64,000 nt of DNA from Gnetum montanum (Eukaryota; Streptophyta; Gnetopsida; Gnetales; Gnetaceae): positions 9,887 to 73,886 of the forward strand of contig MNCI01015530.1 of the NCBI GenBank assembly GCA_015680685.1, given 5' to 3'. Every line of letters begins with the position of its first letter. The stretch's first letter is position 1. The position numbers and the translations under genes are program-made. Shown piece by piece: positions 47,101 through 59,100 of the stretch. Below the pieces are notes generated by a model, which saw only the letters and a program-made list of their open reading frames with translations, was not told where the DNA came from and made no database searches.

Positions 47101-50100
47101 TTATCAAGACCCATGTCCACCATGGCATGTTGATGCAGGAATTGCAGAAAATGGTTGGCTTTGATAGGCAAGTTGCAATCCCCGCTATTTTTTCCCAAGT
47201 GTGCAACCTTTGGTTAAAATCTTTAACAATAATTCATCGCTCTATATTGGGCACAAGGTGAGCCAACTTGTTTAGTTCCCCCTAGTCGTTGCTCTGAAAC
47301 TTTTTCTTCATAGAAGTTAGTGAAACACCATCAAACTTGGATTACGGCACCCCGATTACAAATTTGTCTAAGTATCAGCATGAGGCCATTTTTTGCAAAA
47401 TTTTCTAAGTGCTGAGACTGCACTCTCCACTACTGTAGAGCATAGTCAAGCGTAGTCAGCACGAAGGTGCAATTTTTGTAGATTTTTTTAAGTGTCGAGA
47501 CTACTCTCTCCACTGCCCTAGAGCATAGTTAGCCTTATGTAGAGCGTAGTCAACACAAAGTTCAGTTTTACAATTTTTTCTAAGTGTCAAGCTAGCCACT
47601 GCAAAATTTTCTAGACTACACTCTCCACTGCCCCAGAGCATAGTTGAGCGTAGTTAGCATGAATGCCTAGTTTTTGTAGATTTTTTCTAAGTGTTGAGAC
47701 TATGCTCTCCACCAACCCAGAGCGTAGTCAAGTGTAGTCAATTGGAAGTTAATTTTTGCAAGTTTTGACAAGTGCTGAGACTACACTCACCCCCAGTTGG
47801 GAGCATAGTCAGCCTCCCGTGGAGAGCGTAGGCAACACATAGCCATTTTTTGCAAAAGTTTTTCTAAGTGGGACTACGTTCTCCCCAAGTCCAAAGTGTA
47901 GTCAAGTGTAGTTAGCTAGAATAGCCTCCAAAGGCCTCCACAACGTAGCACTGGCATTTAGCTCAGCTCCAACTCATCTCTAGCAAGCGTAGTTAGCAAA
48001 ATGCATCTTTTTTGTATCCCTTTTGTTCCCAAAATTGTAACTACGCTTGACCCACACAAGATAGTGGAGAGCGTAGTCTTCAAAGTTGCATTTTTTCAGG
48101 TACATTGCAGTCCTCTCGACGCATATACATGCAGTTGGTAGTGTAGTCCCAACTGTCCCCTCTACCATGTGGCATTTGCCCTGCATTTCACACTAAACCT
48201 AGCCCTATAAATACCCCCACCCTCAACATTTTAGGGGTTGGCAAATTTGAGAGGTATGCAAAATTGGAGTGAGTTGGCAAATTTGAAGCATTGGCACATT
48301 TCAGATTTCATAGACTTGCAAACTTAAGGAGCACTTGGGAGGGAACCAGAGGCATCTTGGCAAAGTTGCAGACTACCACGGACCACCACAACCCACCGCA
48401 GTTCATCGTAGGAAACCGCAGCCCAGTGCACATTGTGGTTGCCAACTCTACAGGCACAGACACCATGGCAAAACGTTAGTTCCATGGCTAGACACCCCTG
48501 AGACTATGACTATGCTGTCCACTGCGGCTATTGTACACCGTGTACCTTCTAACCCCTCTTGGTGTTAACTATGCTCAACCCCATTTGGGGTGGTGTTTTG
48601 TTTCTCTCTCTCTCTTTCCTTGCATTTTTAGCATTTTATTTGCATTATTTGCTGTTGTATGGCATAACCATGCCTAAAACTATGCTTGGGTAGTGGCCCC
48701 CTGCATGTTGGCACCCTTGTTTTTGCCAAAAACCTAACTACGCTTGACCCCATTAACACTGCTCAAACCCTTAGCATCGTTTCACCTCAGCATCGTAGCT
48801 AACCACGTTGCACCTTGGTTACATTCGGTAAGTCCCTATTCAATTGACAAGACCATTTAGGGCACCCTATCTCTGCCTCTAGCAGGCCCTTGCGTGGACT
48901 CAGGGTTAAAATTGTATGCCTGCGGACCCCTTGGTGTTCCAGCTGTCGATGTTTTCGGTCACTACAATTAGAAAGCCAAATTCCAAGTGAGGAAAGATGA
49001 ATCGTAATGCTCTAGTTGGATCCATCCACCAGGGAGAAAGGAATCTTAGATAGCAACGCTAGGCTCCTAGCTCTCCGTTGATAGGCAACTTGATGCACCT
49101 GCCAATCATCCCAATGCAAAAATCTGAATTCTTGGCTCTGCAATCTCAGTTCTTGAAGACAAACGACATCATAGTGATCTGTATGCACCAACTCTTTTAG
49201 GACACGTCTTTTGTAGGGGGTGCCTTGTCCTCTACAATTCCATGAGAGAATCTTCATTGTCTATTGGTAGTGTGTTTGTGGTAGACTTCTTTCAAAGTCT
49301 TTTGGATTCCCAAATCAAGTTCCAATTGGGTTTGGCGATTCCTCACCAGTGGAATAGAGGGTCGTCTCACTTTAGTAGGATCCATCGAGACACGGAACCC
49401 CTTGCTATTGCTAGGGCTAGGCTCTGCATTGCCCTGGCCAGCATCACGAACAATGGAAGCCCAACTATTGGACAGAGTCCACTCCTTCCCTTGCGACAAC
49501 TTCCCTAGTGACGTCGACTCTGGAGGCATGGCGAGGCCACTGTCTGGAGCCGGACTAGCAAGTCCCATAGTCCTCTGAGTCATTGCCATTGCCGTTCCCC
49601 CCAAAACAACTATAGGGGCAGAGCTCGTAGCCACCTTCTGCGAAGGGGGCTCCACACCACTAGTCATTTTCTTGGCTGGTGGTGCACCTCTTGTGCACCC
49701 CTTGCTTTGCACTTTTATCCAATCCTCTGTGTTCGTTGTTTTGGCGGCCCCACTCTTTTTGGCATAATAGGTTTCCATGGAGTGACTTGGTTTGCCACAA
49801 AACCAACAAGGACTATTTTTGGGGGTTGGGTTAGGCACCTCGATCAGTAGATTCTTGTATTCAACCGTGATGCGTTCCTCTCCAGATGGGAATGCTAGCA
49901 CGACCTCCTTAAGAAGATCCTTAGGAGCTAAAGACCACTAGACACAAAGTCGCGCAAACCCCATGCGCTCCAGCAAAGACGTGAATTTATCCAATGTGAT
50001 AAACTCCCCAAAGAAAGCTGCAAATGACTGGATAAATTTCGGCATCCAAGCCTCCAATGTGAGACTCAAGACACAAATCCAAACCGGTGCATTGGAGAAC

Positions 50101-53100
50101 AAGTTAGGATCCCGATGTGCCCTAAGCCACCACAGTGTCAATGCTAGCCTTCGAGCCCCAAAGAACCACAACAACCCCTTGTCCCCAAGAGGACCTGGTC
50201 TTGGTCCTCCATGCATTTGAACACAAAAAGGAGATCCTCAAATAGGCATTGAACCCCCACAGATTCCAAACCCCAGGTTGTCACAAGCCACTTGCGGATT
50301 AGTTCTAGTTTAGGCTTCACCCCCGCTAGATACAAAGTGGCCAATGAGGCTGCGTTCAACCATTCGAACGCCTTCTAGTGGCAAATGGTCAACCTCAATA
50401 CGCAATGAGTTGTCTGTTCGAATTGAGGACTCAAAAAATCCTTGCTACCTCTCATCATTCTAGACTCTTAGTTTGAGCACCTCCATTTTGTTGAGGGCTG
50501 CTACTTGCACCATTGTCTCCTCCCCCTAGGTCACTGACTCCCACCCCCGTCTTTAGTCTAGATCTTGCGTTGGCACCCATGCCTCCTGCTCCAGCACCGA
50601 TGTCCCCTCCTGCGCCTGCGCCCCTTCTTGCTCTTGTTCCCGCTCTCACTTCCATTCTCCTTGCATTCTTTTTTGACACAAGAAAGTTAGATGACATTTG
50701 TAAGGTTTGTTATGCATGTGTAAATCTCACAACGGGAACAATATATAGAAAAATAGCAGCAGCCATTAAGATATAAATAGTGAGGTTGAATAAATCCAAA
50801 ATCATATTTAGAGAAGCAACTAGCAAGACATAGATGGTGGGGCTGAATAAATCCAAAAGCAGATTAAAGTTAAGGATTTTAGGTTTTTTTGTTTGTTTAC
50901 AATTGCAAATGTAAAGGAAGCAAGGAACTTATTATCAATAATTCAAGAAGCTATTTGAAATTATATATACAAACCACCACTTAATTAACAAACATCTAGA
51001 GGAGGCAAGAAAACATAAACATATTCCATTTATAAATGGATATCATGGGGGTGTAACAATTGTTTTTTATATGTTTCAAAAGTTTTTTTGCATGTCTCAA
51101 TGAAATTATGATAAAAATGTCAATATTTTTCACTTTTTCAATTCTCACGTTTTCCCTAATGTTTTCATATATATAATAGCTATTGAGACCTTTTACTAGG
51201 TTGCTAAAAAAAGACTTTTTCCCAACATTGTAATCACTAATCACCATTGAAGATTCATTGGATGCTGAGTGAAGGAAGGTGAGAGTGAGGAGTGTGTGGG
51301 AGTTGAGATTGTTGCTAGGGTTGGAGATAGAGGGCATAGAGTTGGCTCTAGCATGTAGTTGAAGGTCTTAGGTAGACCCGCTAGGTAGGGGAGCCAACGT
51401 GGTACATTGACAATGGTTTTAGGGGTTTTGATGGTAGTAGTTTCACGAGATTGGATGGCAATGGTTCTCAGATGATGATGAGCAGTGGAGTAGTAGATGG
51501 ACTCATTTAGCTGCCAAGTTTGGCAATGAAGCGGCCTTGTTTTGGAGATGATTGAGCACTTGCACTTCCATTGCTCTTTTAGTTGCTAGGTTTGGCAAGC
51601 AAGTGGCCTTAACCTCCATGGAAGATTGACAGTTTACTCACTAGAATCGTGGCCTAGGCACTTTGGAAGACTAGAAATACCCATATCTTCAATTTTGCAT
51701 CGATTCCCTTTCCATGCTTAGTTGTGTCTTTAGCCTGGAATTTTTGGAAGGAGGCCATTGTTGCCATGGGTGCACTCTCACCTTTGAACCTGATTATGTA
51801 TAATTTCAGCTTGTGAGGAGGTGTAGGATATGGTGGTTGCCGCTAGGTGGGGTGAGTTGCTCCCATTACTACACGAGGAGCCAAATTTTTAGGACACTTT
51901 GTTTTTCAATTGTTGGAGAGGGAACATGATCACTTTTTGTAGTGTAGGTATTTAGCTTATTGAAGACGCCATTATGGGATACCTAGGTGTTGCGTACCCA
52001 TTCACGAATAGTGCTGTTGCATAATGAAGATGGTTCGGGAATAGTGCTGTTGCATAATGAAGATGGTGTTGCTTCTTAACAAGTGTTGTAATTATTGTAA
52101 TAAGACTTGAAAGGGCAAGTTATAATTAACATATGAAAGGGTGTGTTGTAATAATGGGCATGTTTCTCAAGGTGAGCATTTGAGCTAAGATATTTATACC
52201 CAGGCATTAGAGGTCATATCAACATGGAGTTGTGGAGCCGGTAAAGATGAGTAATAGGTGGTGGGTAAAGCGGGATAGGAAGGTGACTGGCCATCTTTTT
52301 TGGCTGATGGAAGACCTAACCATCGTGGCAGTGTTGGATAGCCTCTAAGGGATAGATGCTGAAGGAAGATAATCTCAAAGAACACATGACTCAGATACAC
52401 TATTCTACATCAATAAAGCATTCTTCTCTTTTTCCTTTTGCATTTCTCCTGTTGTTTTCTTTCTGCAGAATGTTGAATGTTAAGTATATTTGACATTGGT
52501 CATGACATCTAGGAATGGGATGTTTGATGAGGACATCATCCAACCCTTATATAATCCTCAATGTATTTTGGATGTGTGTCCTGTTTGTGTGTGTCTTTAT
52601 GTGCTGACCTTGTTGATGATGATTTTAGGGTGTTTTTGCATGTTTGGGGGTGTTTTGAGCCAATTTTGATGAGTTTAGGAGGTTCTGGGATTAATGGAGA
52701 CTTGTTTGGAGGCATATGGAGGTTCCAGACCTCAAAATAAGCATCTTTATTTTTGGCCTTGGCAGGAGAGATGTTTTCCCTATAGTGTAAATGTCTCCCA
52801 TGCATGATAAACATCTCCGGCACATGATAGAGATCTTCCCTTAAGTATAGATGTCTCCTCAACATGCAATAGTTCTCCATTGGATATATGATGTTTTCTT
52901 TGACATCTTTGCACATGGGAAAGACATCTCCTCTTCCTCAAAGATGACTTGTACATGTTCCAACAGATTTCAAATTGAATGGTAATAAAAAGAGAAGATG
53001 AAAGGTCACACCAAGAAGCCATAAAAAGACATTAAAGGCCTAAGTCTGGGCATGCTAATCAGAAGATAGAAGGTTATTTTCAAGGCAGGAGGCTAGTCCT

Positions 53101-56100
53101 AAGAAAAAGGGCTGGTCTCTCGATAGCTTGTGTAAGGGAAATTGAGTGAGAGGCAAGGGAGAGCATTTGAGAGAGGTTGAGAGAATCTCTTTTAAGTGTC
53201 TTGTCTTAAGTTTTGGCTCCATTATGAGCAATTGAAGATTGTGAGGGGACATGTGCGGCCTCTAAGATCCTTGGAAGAGTTGTGTGTTGAGCTTCACTCC
53301 TCATCTTTGATGTATTTCTCTAAATTTTGAGAGTTTTCTTTTATAAAAAGGGAGATTTTTTCCATTTAATCGTGTTCTTGATTTCTAAGCTGAATTTGCT
53401 TAGGAAGCTTATGGAATGGGTCATTTTGGTGTCTATTGAGGTAGGATTCTCATCAATGTTACATTTGGTATTAAAGCATAGCACAACCTGAGGGCTAATC
53501 AAAATTAAGGGCTAACTACAATCCAATGATGAACCATGGAGCCATGAGCCTGGGAGGGTCATGGACCACTATCATATGCATTTTATGTTTGAAATGATTC
53601 ATGTAAGCTAGAAGATACCCTCCAATTGATTTTCATGGTCCAAACCACACATATACAAGATAACCACAAACACTGATCATGTTCAAGACAAATCCCACTA
53701 ACCAACAAGATTCTCTTAAGGATATTAGCAATTAGGAGATCCAATTACACCTCAACAAGATACATCAACTACAAAAGACATTGGTAAGACAAGGATACAT
53801 CGGTCCAAGTAACTCTTACCCATCTTGTATTATTATTAGAATGTTAATTGATTAAAGTTATTTTAAGTTCCTCCCTAAGGCTAGTAACCATGGCCTAAGT
53901 CGATCTTGTCTTGTTTGGAACTTATTATCCATAAATACCTAACTCCTGTAACCTGGTATTACTCATCCTCTATATAAGACCTATACATAAGGAAGTTGAA
54001 GGAGGTCAACCTAGCCATAAGTTCGTCTCATTCCTACTTAACTAGTATGGATTATCATCATGAGACCCATAGGGAAACCAATACTAGGTAGATAATGTTG
54101 TCTTAACTTTCTCCGTAGTACCTTGCTAGGGTATAGCCATGTTGCAAGAGGATAGACCTACATCACACTTGCAAAATTGTAAAAGTACATGCACTACATT
54201 TTGTTCAAGAGTTGGTATATCATCGATAATCAAATCCAAGTCACTTAGAAGTCCTCATGTCACTCATACGTTAGCTTAGTAATGTCAATTTGACAAAATA
54301 AGCTATTTTGGTCAATTGAAACTCTGAAAATCCAATTTAGTTTTTGGACCTTGAAACCATGCCCAACTCGTAGTACTTGTTGAGATGATTCCAATAGTAC
54401 AAATTTCATCCCAATTGGACTTATGGTTTGTGAGATATCGTAGTTTAAAGTTTCTCGTTATGTGTGCTTTATACAAATAGTAAATTAATAAAATAATTAA
54501 TTAATAATTATTACAATTAAAAGAAGTAAAAATTTTTAAGGTTGAGAATGGAACCCAGAACCTTATCCCATCATCCACCAAACCACCATGTCAACTACTG
54601 GGGTTGGAAGAATACAATAATAATAAAAATTAGGGTTGGGAATTGAACCCCCAACCTGCAACTTGCTAGCCCCAACCTTTAGACATTGCTCTACTAACTA
54701 GATGGCTAAGTTTCCAAGTTGCCAATTATAAGGTAAATATTATTTCTATATACGTTATAAAAAATATAATAATAAAAACAAAATAAATAAATAAATAAAT
54801 AAATGGAAATTTTAAAAAATTATAATTAAATTTTCTTTTTTGCATAGCTCAGTTGGCCTCCTACACGTGGCTGGCCCTCCATGTGCTGCACTTTACTTCC
54901 CATGCCACCACCCATTGCCCCTCCACACGACTTCATGTCGTTGTTCTTCTGTCACCACATGCCACATGTCATTCTTTTGCTGCCCATGCGCTACTGTCCA
55001 TCACTGCTACCCCTCACTTGCCGCCACCCTCTAGTCACCGTTGTTGTTTCCACTTCATGCTACCATTCCCCCTTCCTCACTACAGTAACAACCACATTAC
55101 CAGATCGCTTTGCGGCCATCCTTCTTGTGCTTTTCGTTGCATGTTGCCATTGTGCATCCTTTGTCTTATTGTTGCCACATTTCCATGTGTTGCTCCATCT
55201 ACTATTTTTGTTGTAGTTTCTACCATCGTCTTCGCTACCTAACTCACCACCTGCACCACTGATGCCTTTGCCATCATCGTTGTCGATGCTGCTGAAAAAT
55301 CCATTGAGATTTTCAGCATTCCACGATGGCCATGAGCAATGACGACATTGAAGGATCTTGCCTCCTCTAGAGCACCATAGACATCATCGGCATAGTATGG
55401 TCCTGCCTCCTTTGGAGCACGACGAACACTATCGGTGTTGTAGGATCTTGCTTCCTTTGGCGGTTTCGGCTACCAGGAATTTTTTCATCAATTGACTAGA
55501 AAATTCAAAATTTTGTCAATTGGCGAGAAATTTAAAAAATTGTCAAATAATGGAAAATTTGAATCTGATGTTTAAGATGGGAAAACTTAAATACGAAAAC
55601 ATCGAAAAGTTTACAAATAAAGGAAATTGACATAGTGGTAGCAATTTAGATAAAAATTCCATAATTAAGCACACTCATTTTGGAGTAGTATTGGGATGGG
55701 TGACCTCTCGGGAAGTCTTGTTTTTTGTGTCCAAAGCTTTGGATTTCATAAACCATAATGTTTGATTCTGGAAGCCTTTTTAGGTGAACAAAGAGCCCTT
55801 TATAGCAAATTTTGACCTTCCGAACACAATGGCAAAGTTAGATCTACCCCATAGATCTTCAAAAATTAGTTTGTACTCCTTGCCCAACATGATGCCTCAA
55901 GACCCTTGAAGGCTTAGTTTTAACATAACTCGGGCATATGATGTTCGTTTCTAACATATGAATTGTAACAACATTGCCCCGACGTTGCCTGACACCCCAA
56001 GGAATTCACAAAGATCCAACGGATCTAGGGCAGAAGACCTGGGGAATACGCCTCAAACAAACAAGCATCTCACGAGTGCAAACAGAAGAGAACCAAGCAA

Positions 56101-59100
56101 ACAAGCACACACGCAACCTTGTAGACCACATCGATGGAAAGGGAGACGATGCACCTACAAGAGAAGGTACCTCACCCCCAGATCCCTCATGATCTGGTAC
56201 AAGGTGTGGCATGGCACTGCACCAAAACTATCCAGTCTTGGTTGCCTACATATCTACGACCGCCGTAGAATCAGGGCCATGTAGTTCTCCACGGAGAAGA
56301 GGGAAGGAAGAGGACTTAGAGAAGAGAGTTGCAACAGGATTGTGTCCTATTGCTAGCTTGGTACCACCAAGCCGGGGTGGGTTTTGTAACACTTGAGAGC
56401 CACCCGAGGGCGCCTCAGAGTGTTCCATGGCCCCCGAACCATGGGGAGAGCCCAAGAGAACCACCACTTGGGACATCTCTCACATGAATAGTCATTTTTA
56501 ATATTTTTCCACCTTTTGAACTCAATGGTGAGGTTAAATTGATCATTTGGGGTGGCTGATCATTAGGTGATACCTTATTTTGTGCCTTAAGAGGCCATAA
56601 CCTAGATTGAGTACCCATGTTTAACAATTTAATTATTAGGACTAACAAATCTAACCTCTTGGGCTATCTTGGGCCTTAGGATTAGGTGCTTAACCTCTGT
56701 AGATAGATAGTCTTAGATCACTAGCCCCTAGTGTTCATTAATTACAGTGTTGAAGTCAGTGTCTTAAGGGAGGTAGAAAGGTCATAAAAGTTTAGGTAAT
56801 TTAGCTGGTTGTTACTGACCCAAAATTAGTTGGAGAATCAGTTGGTGAACCAGAATGATAAAAAAGATGTATACCAATTCATCTTGCAACCAGATCATGC
56901 AACAGAGATTGACTATCATGGAAAATCATAATCTTATACCCATGAGGAGAAATGACACAAGAGGGAATCCAAGAACAAGAACGAAAGTAGCAACATATAA
57001 CATGCTTTGTAAGATCCCTAGTTGGAGAAAGACAATATCTGCTATGTCTACCATGGGCCATGGATTGGCATAAGTATCAATACTCATGCATTTAACAAAG
57101 TTACAAGATTTGAATGCTGATGTCTTATGCTTGCAAGAAGTCTTGCCATGGGAATTTTTATACCAGTTCCAACCCGATTTGAAAAAGTTGGGATATGAAG
57201 GTGTTTACAAGCAAAAAGGTTCTTGTGGAAGTTCTTCTTTCAAGCCATACAGATTAGCCTATTACACAAATCAGAGTATGGATGGTTGCATGATCTTTTA
57301 TAAAGAAGCCAAGTTTGAATTAATATAAAAGTTTGAATGGAGATTAGAATATATGATTTTTGAAATCCTAGAGTATCAAATCATGGAAAAGAAAGAATGG
57401 TCATGATTTTGAAGAAGCCACATAGCTTTGGCATTGATATTCAAAGTCTAGTCATTAGAAAAACATTGCTATTGATCAAAATTTGGAAGTAGTATTTATC
57501 AATTTTTAAAATATGGACGTATAAAAGAACTCTTGGAAGATGAACCCCACTTGAAGAAGATGTTCCCATTAATTCAACACATAATTCCATTAGGCTATGC
57601 ATATTTTGCTTACTTCGAATCTTCAATAGATAAATCAAATCCTAGAATTCAAGAACAATGATGTTGATGGATAGTACTTGTCAAGAACTACAATTTACCA
57701 ACTACGCTGCCATGACTAATTAAGATGGGTCAACATCATTTTTTATTGACACCCTACACTACATCTAGTATGATGCTCGATTCTTCCAAGTTACAAAGCT
57801 ATTAGAGTTAATTTCTAAGGAAGAAATTGAGAGGTCAGATTAGTCCTTTCCATTCCAAACAAGACCAGCCAATCATATACCACTTATGATGGAGCTACAA
57901 TTGCTTCCATTAGTCCCCAATGTTGATCAAGATCAGGGAGACTCTTAACCTTTTTTGTATAATCTTCCTATTTTCTTCATTATCTAATTTATTTTAGCTA
58001 AGTAAAATGTTTAGGGTAATGCAAGTTGGGGATAAGGATTTGCCCTACCTTTACTTGGGTAACCAGATATGAGTTGCACTTTGTGTGACCTTGGTTAGGA
58101 CTGGTAATTCGTGGTTGGTAAGTCTTTAATTTTCCTCTTTGTCATTACCTTAAAGAATGACGTAAGTGTTGATAAAATAATACTTAATTTCCACATATTC
58201 TTCTTACTTATATTTTTTTGTAGAATAAACAAGAGGACATTAGGATATTCAACCTCAAGTCAAAAGGAGAAATCAAAGTATTGGAGCATAGGAGCATGGA
58301 AGGAACACCAGAGCTAGAGAAAAGATAGTGAACGTAGACTCGTTCAAGGATGAATGAAACTTAAGGGGGTAATATTGTCTCATCCCTATTCCTAAATGGT
58401 GTTATATAATGAAGATGGTGTTGCTTCAGAACTAATAAGACATGATATGTTGGGCAACTTCGTCGACGTATTTTTGTTGATGAAGCTTTTTCGATACATC
58501 ATGTTAGGTGCGTCGATGCATGTGTGGATGAAAATGCATTGATGTGTTAATGGGAAACACATCTTAGATGTGTCAATGCCTCCCCATTGACGCACCTAAA
58601 TGCATTAACGCATCTTTATCGATGTAATGCCTATATTTGCCTATAAATATGCGAGCATCCATTGCGTATTTGGCTCCATTTGCTTAGTAGTGTAGCCAGA
58701 CTCTTGTAGTTTTATTCTATAATCCTAGAGAACAATCACTGAGTGTCTACAGTGTGGATTTGAGTCAGTTGTACGATGTCTTATCTGAGTGGCATTGTAC
58801 TTGGACACATTCTATGAACAACAATAAGGTTGAGATTGATTCCTATTCATTGCAGCATTTTGACTTAAAATAGATTTACTTTCAATGCAATTTATTTTCT
58901 ATGTACTTAGTTAACATTTACATTCCATGCATGTTAATCAATTGATGGAATGAATGTGACCAGTTTTGAGTGTAAACACGTATTCACTTGATAATCTCAG
59001 CAACGTTATTGCTTGGTTTGCCTAGTACAATAACACTTGGTAATCCTTGTAGTCGATACGTGAGTTCAAGACGTGTACGGCAAGCCAAGAATGGACACTC

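Larger units (their letters stand above)
42731..50672 (-). mobile_element. Near full-length L1-type LINE, minus strand, with nested solo LTR
   Basis: The element is bounded by a 14-15 bp target-site duplication and has a poly-A tail (minus strand; T-run at 42731-42738). In order from 50672 downward: ORF1, ORF2 with endonuclease, reverse transcriptase, a zf-RVT-like Cys region, a coiled-coil C-terminal region, and a 3' UTR. Removing the solo LTR at about 47370-48962 leaves about 6.35 kb, a normal LINE length. All ORFs are broken. It sits in degraded Gypsy-like sequence and is thus younger than that host element and older than the solo LTR. Confidence 0.92.

Noticed and set aside
47380-48080. 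CRISPR-like array
   Set aside because: Repeats are long, degenerate and without unique spacers, and lie in a plant LTR.
47370-48962. Target-site duplication of the solo LTR in the LINE
   Set aside because: Flanks AAATT and ATTAG do not match, and alternative end choices did not help.
54840-55250. Three overlapping frames rich in His, Pro, Cys and Thr
   Set aside because: They come from one CCAC/TGC-rich stretch open in all three frames, with no domain and no splice or promoter context.
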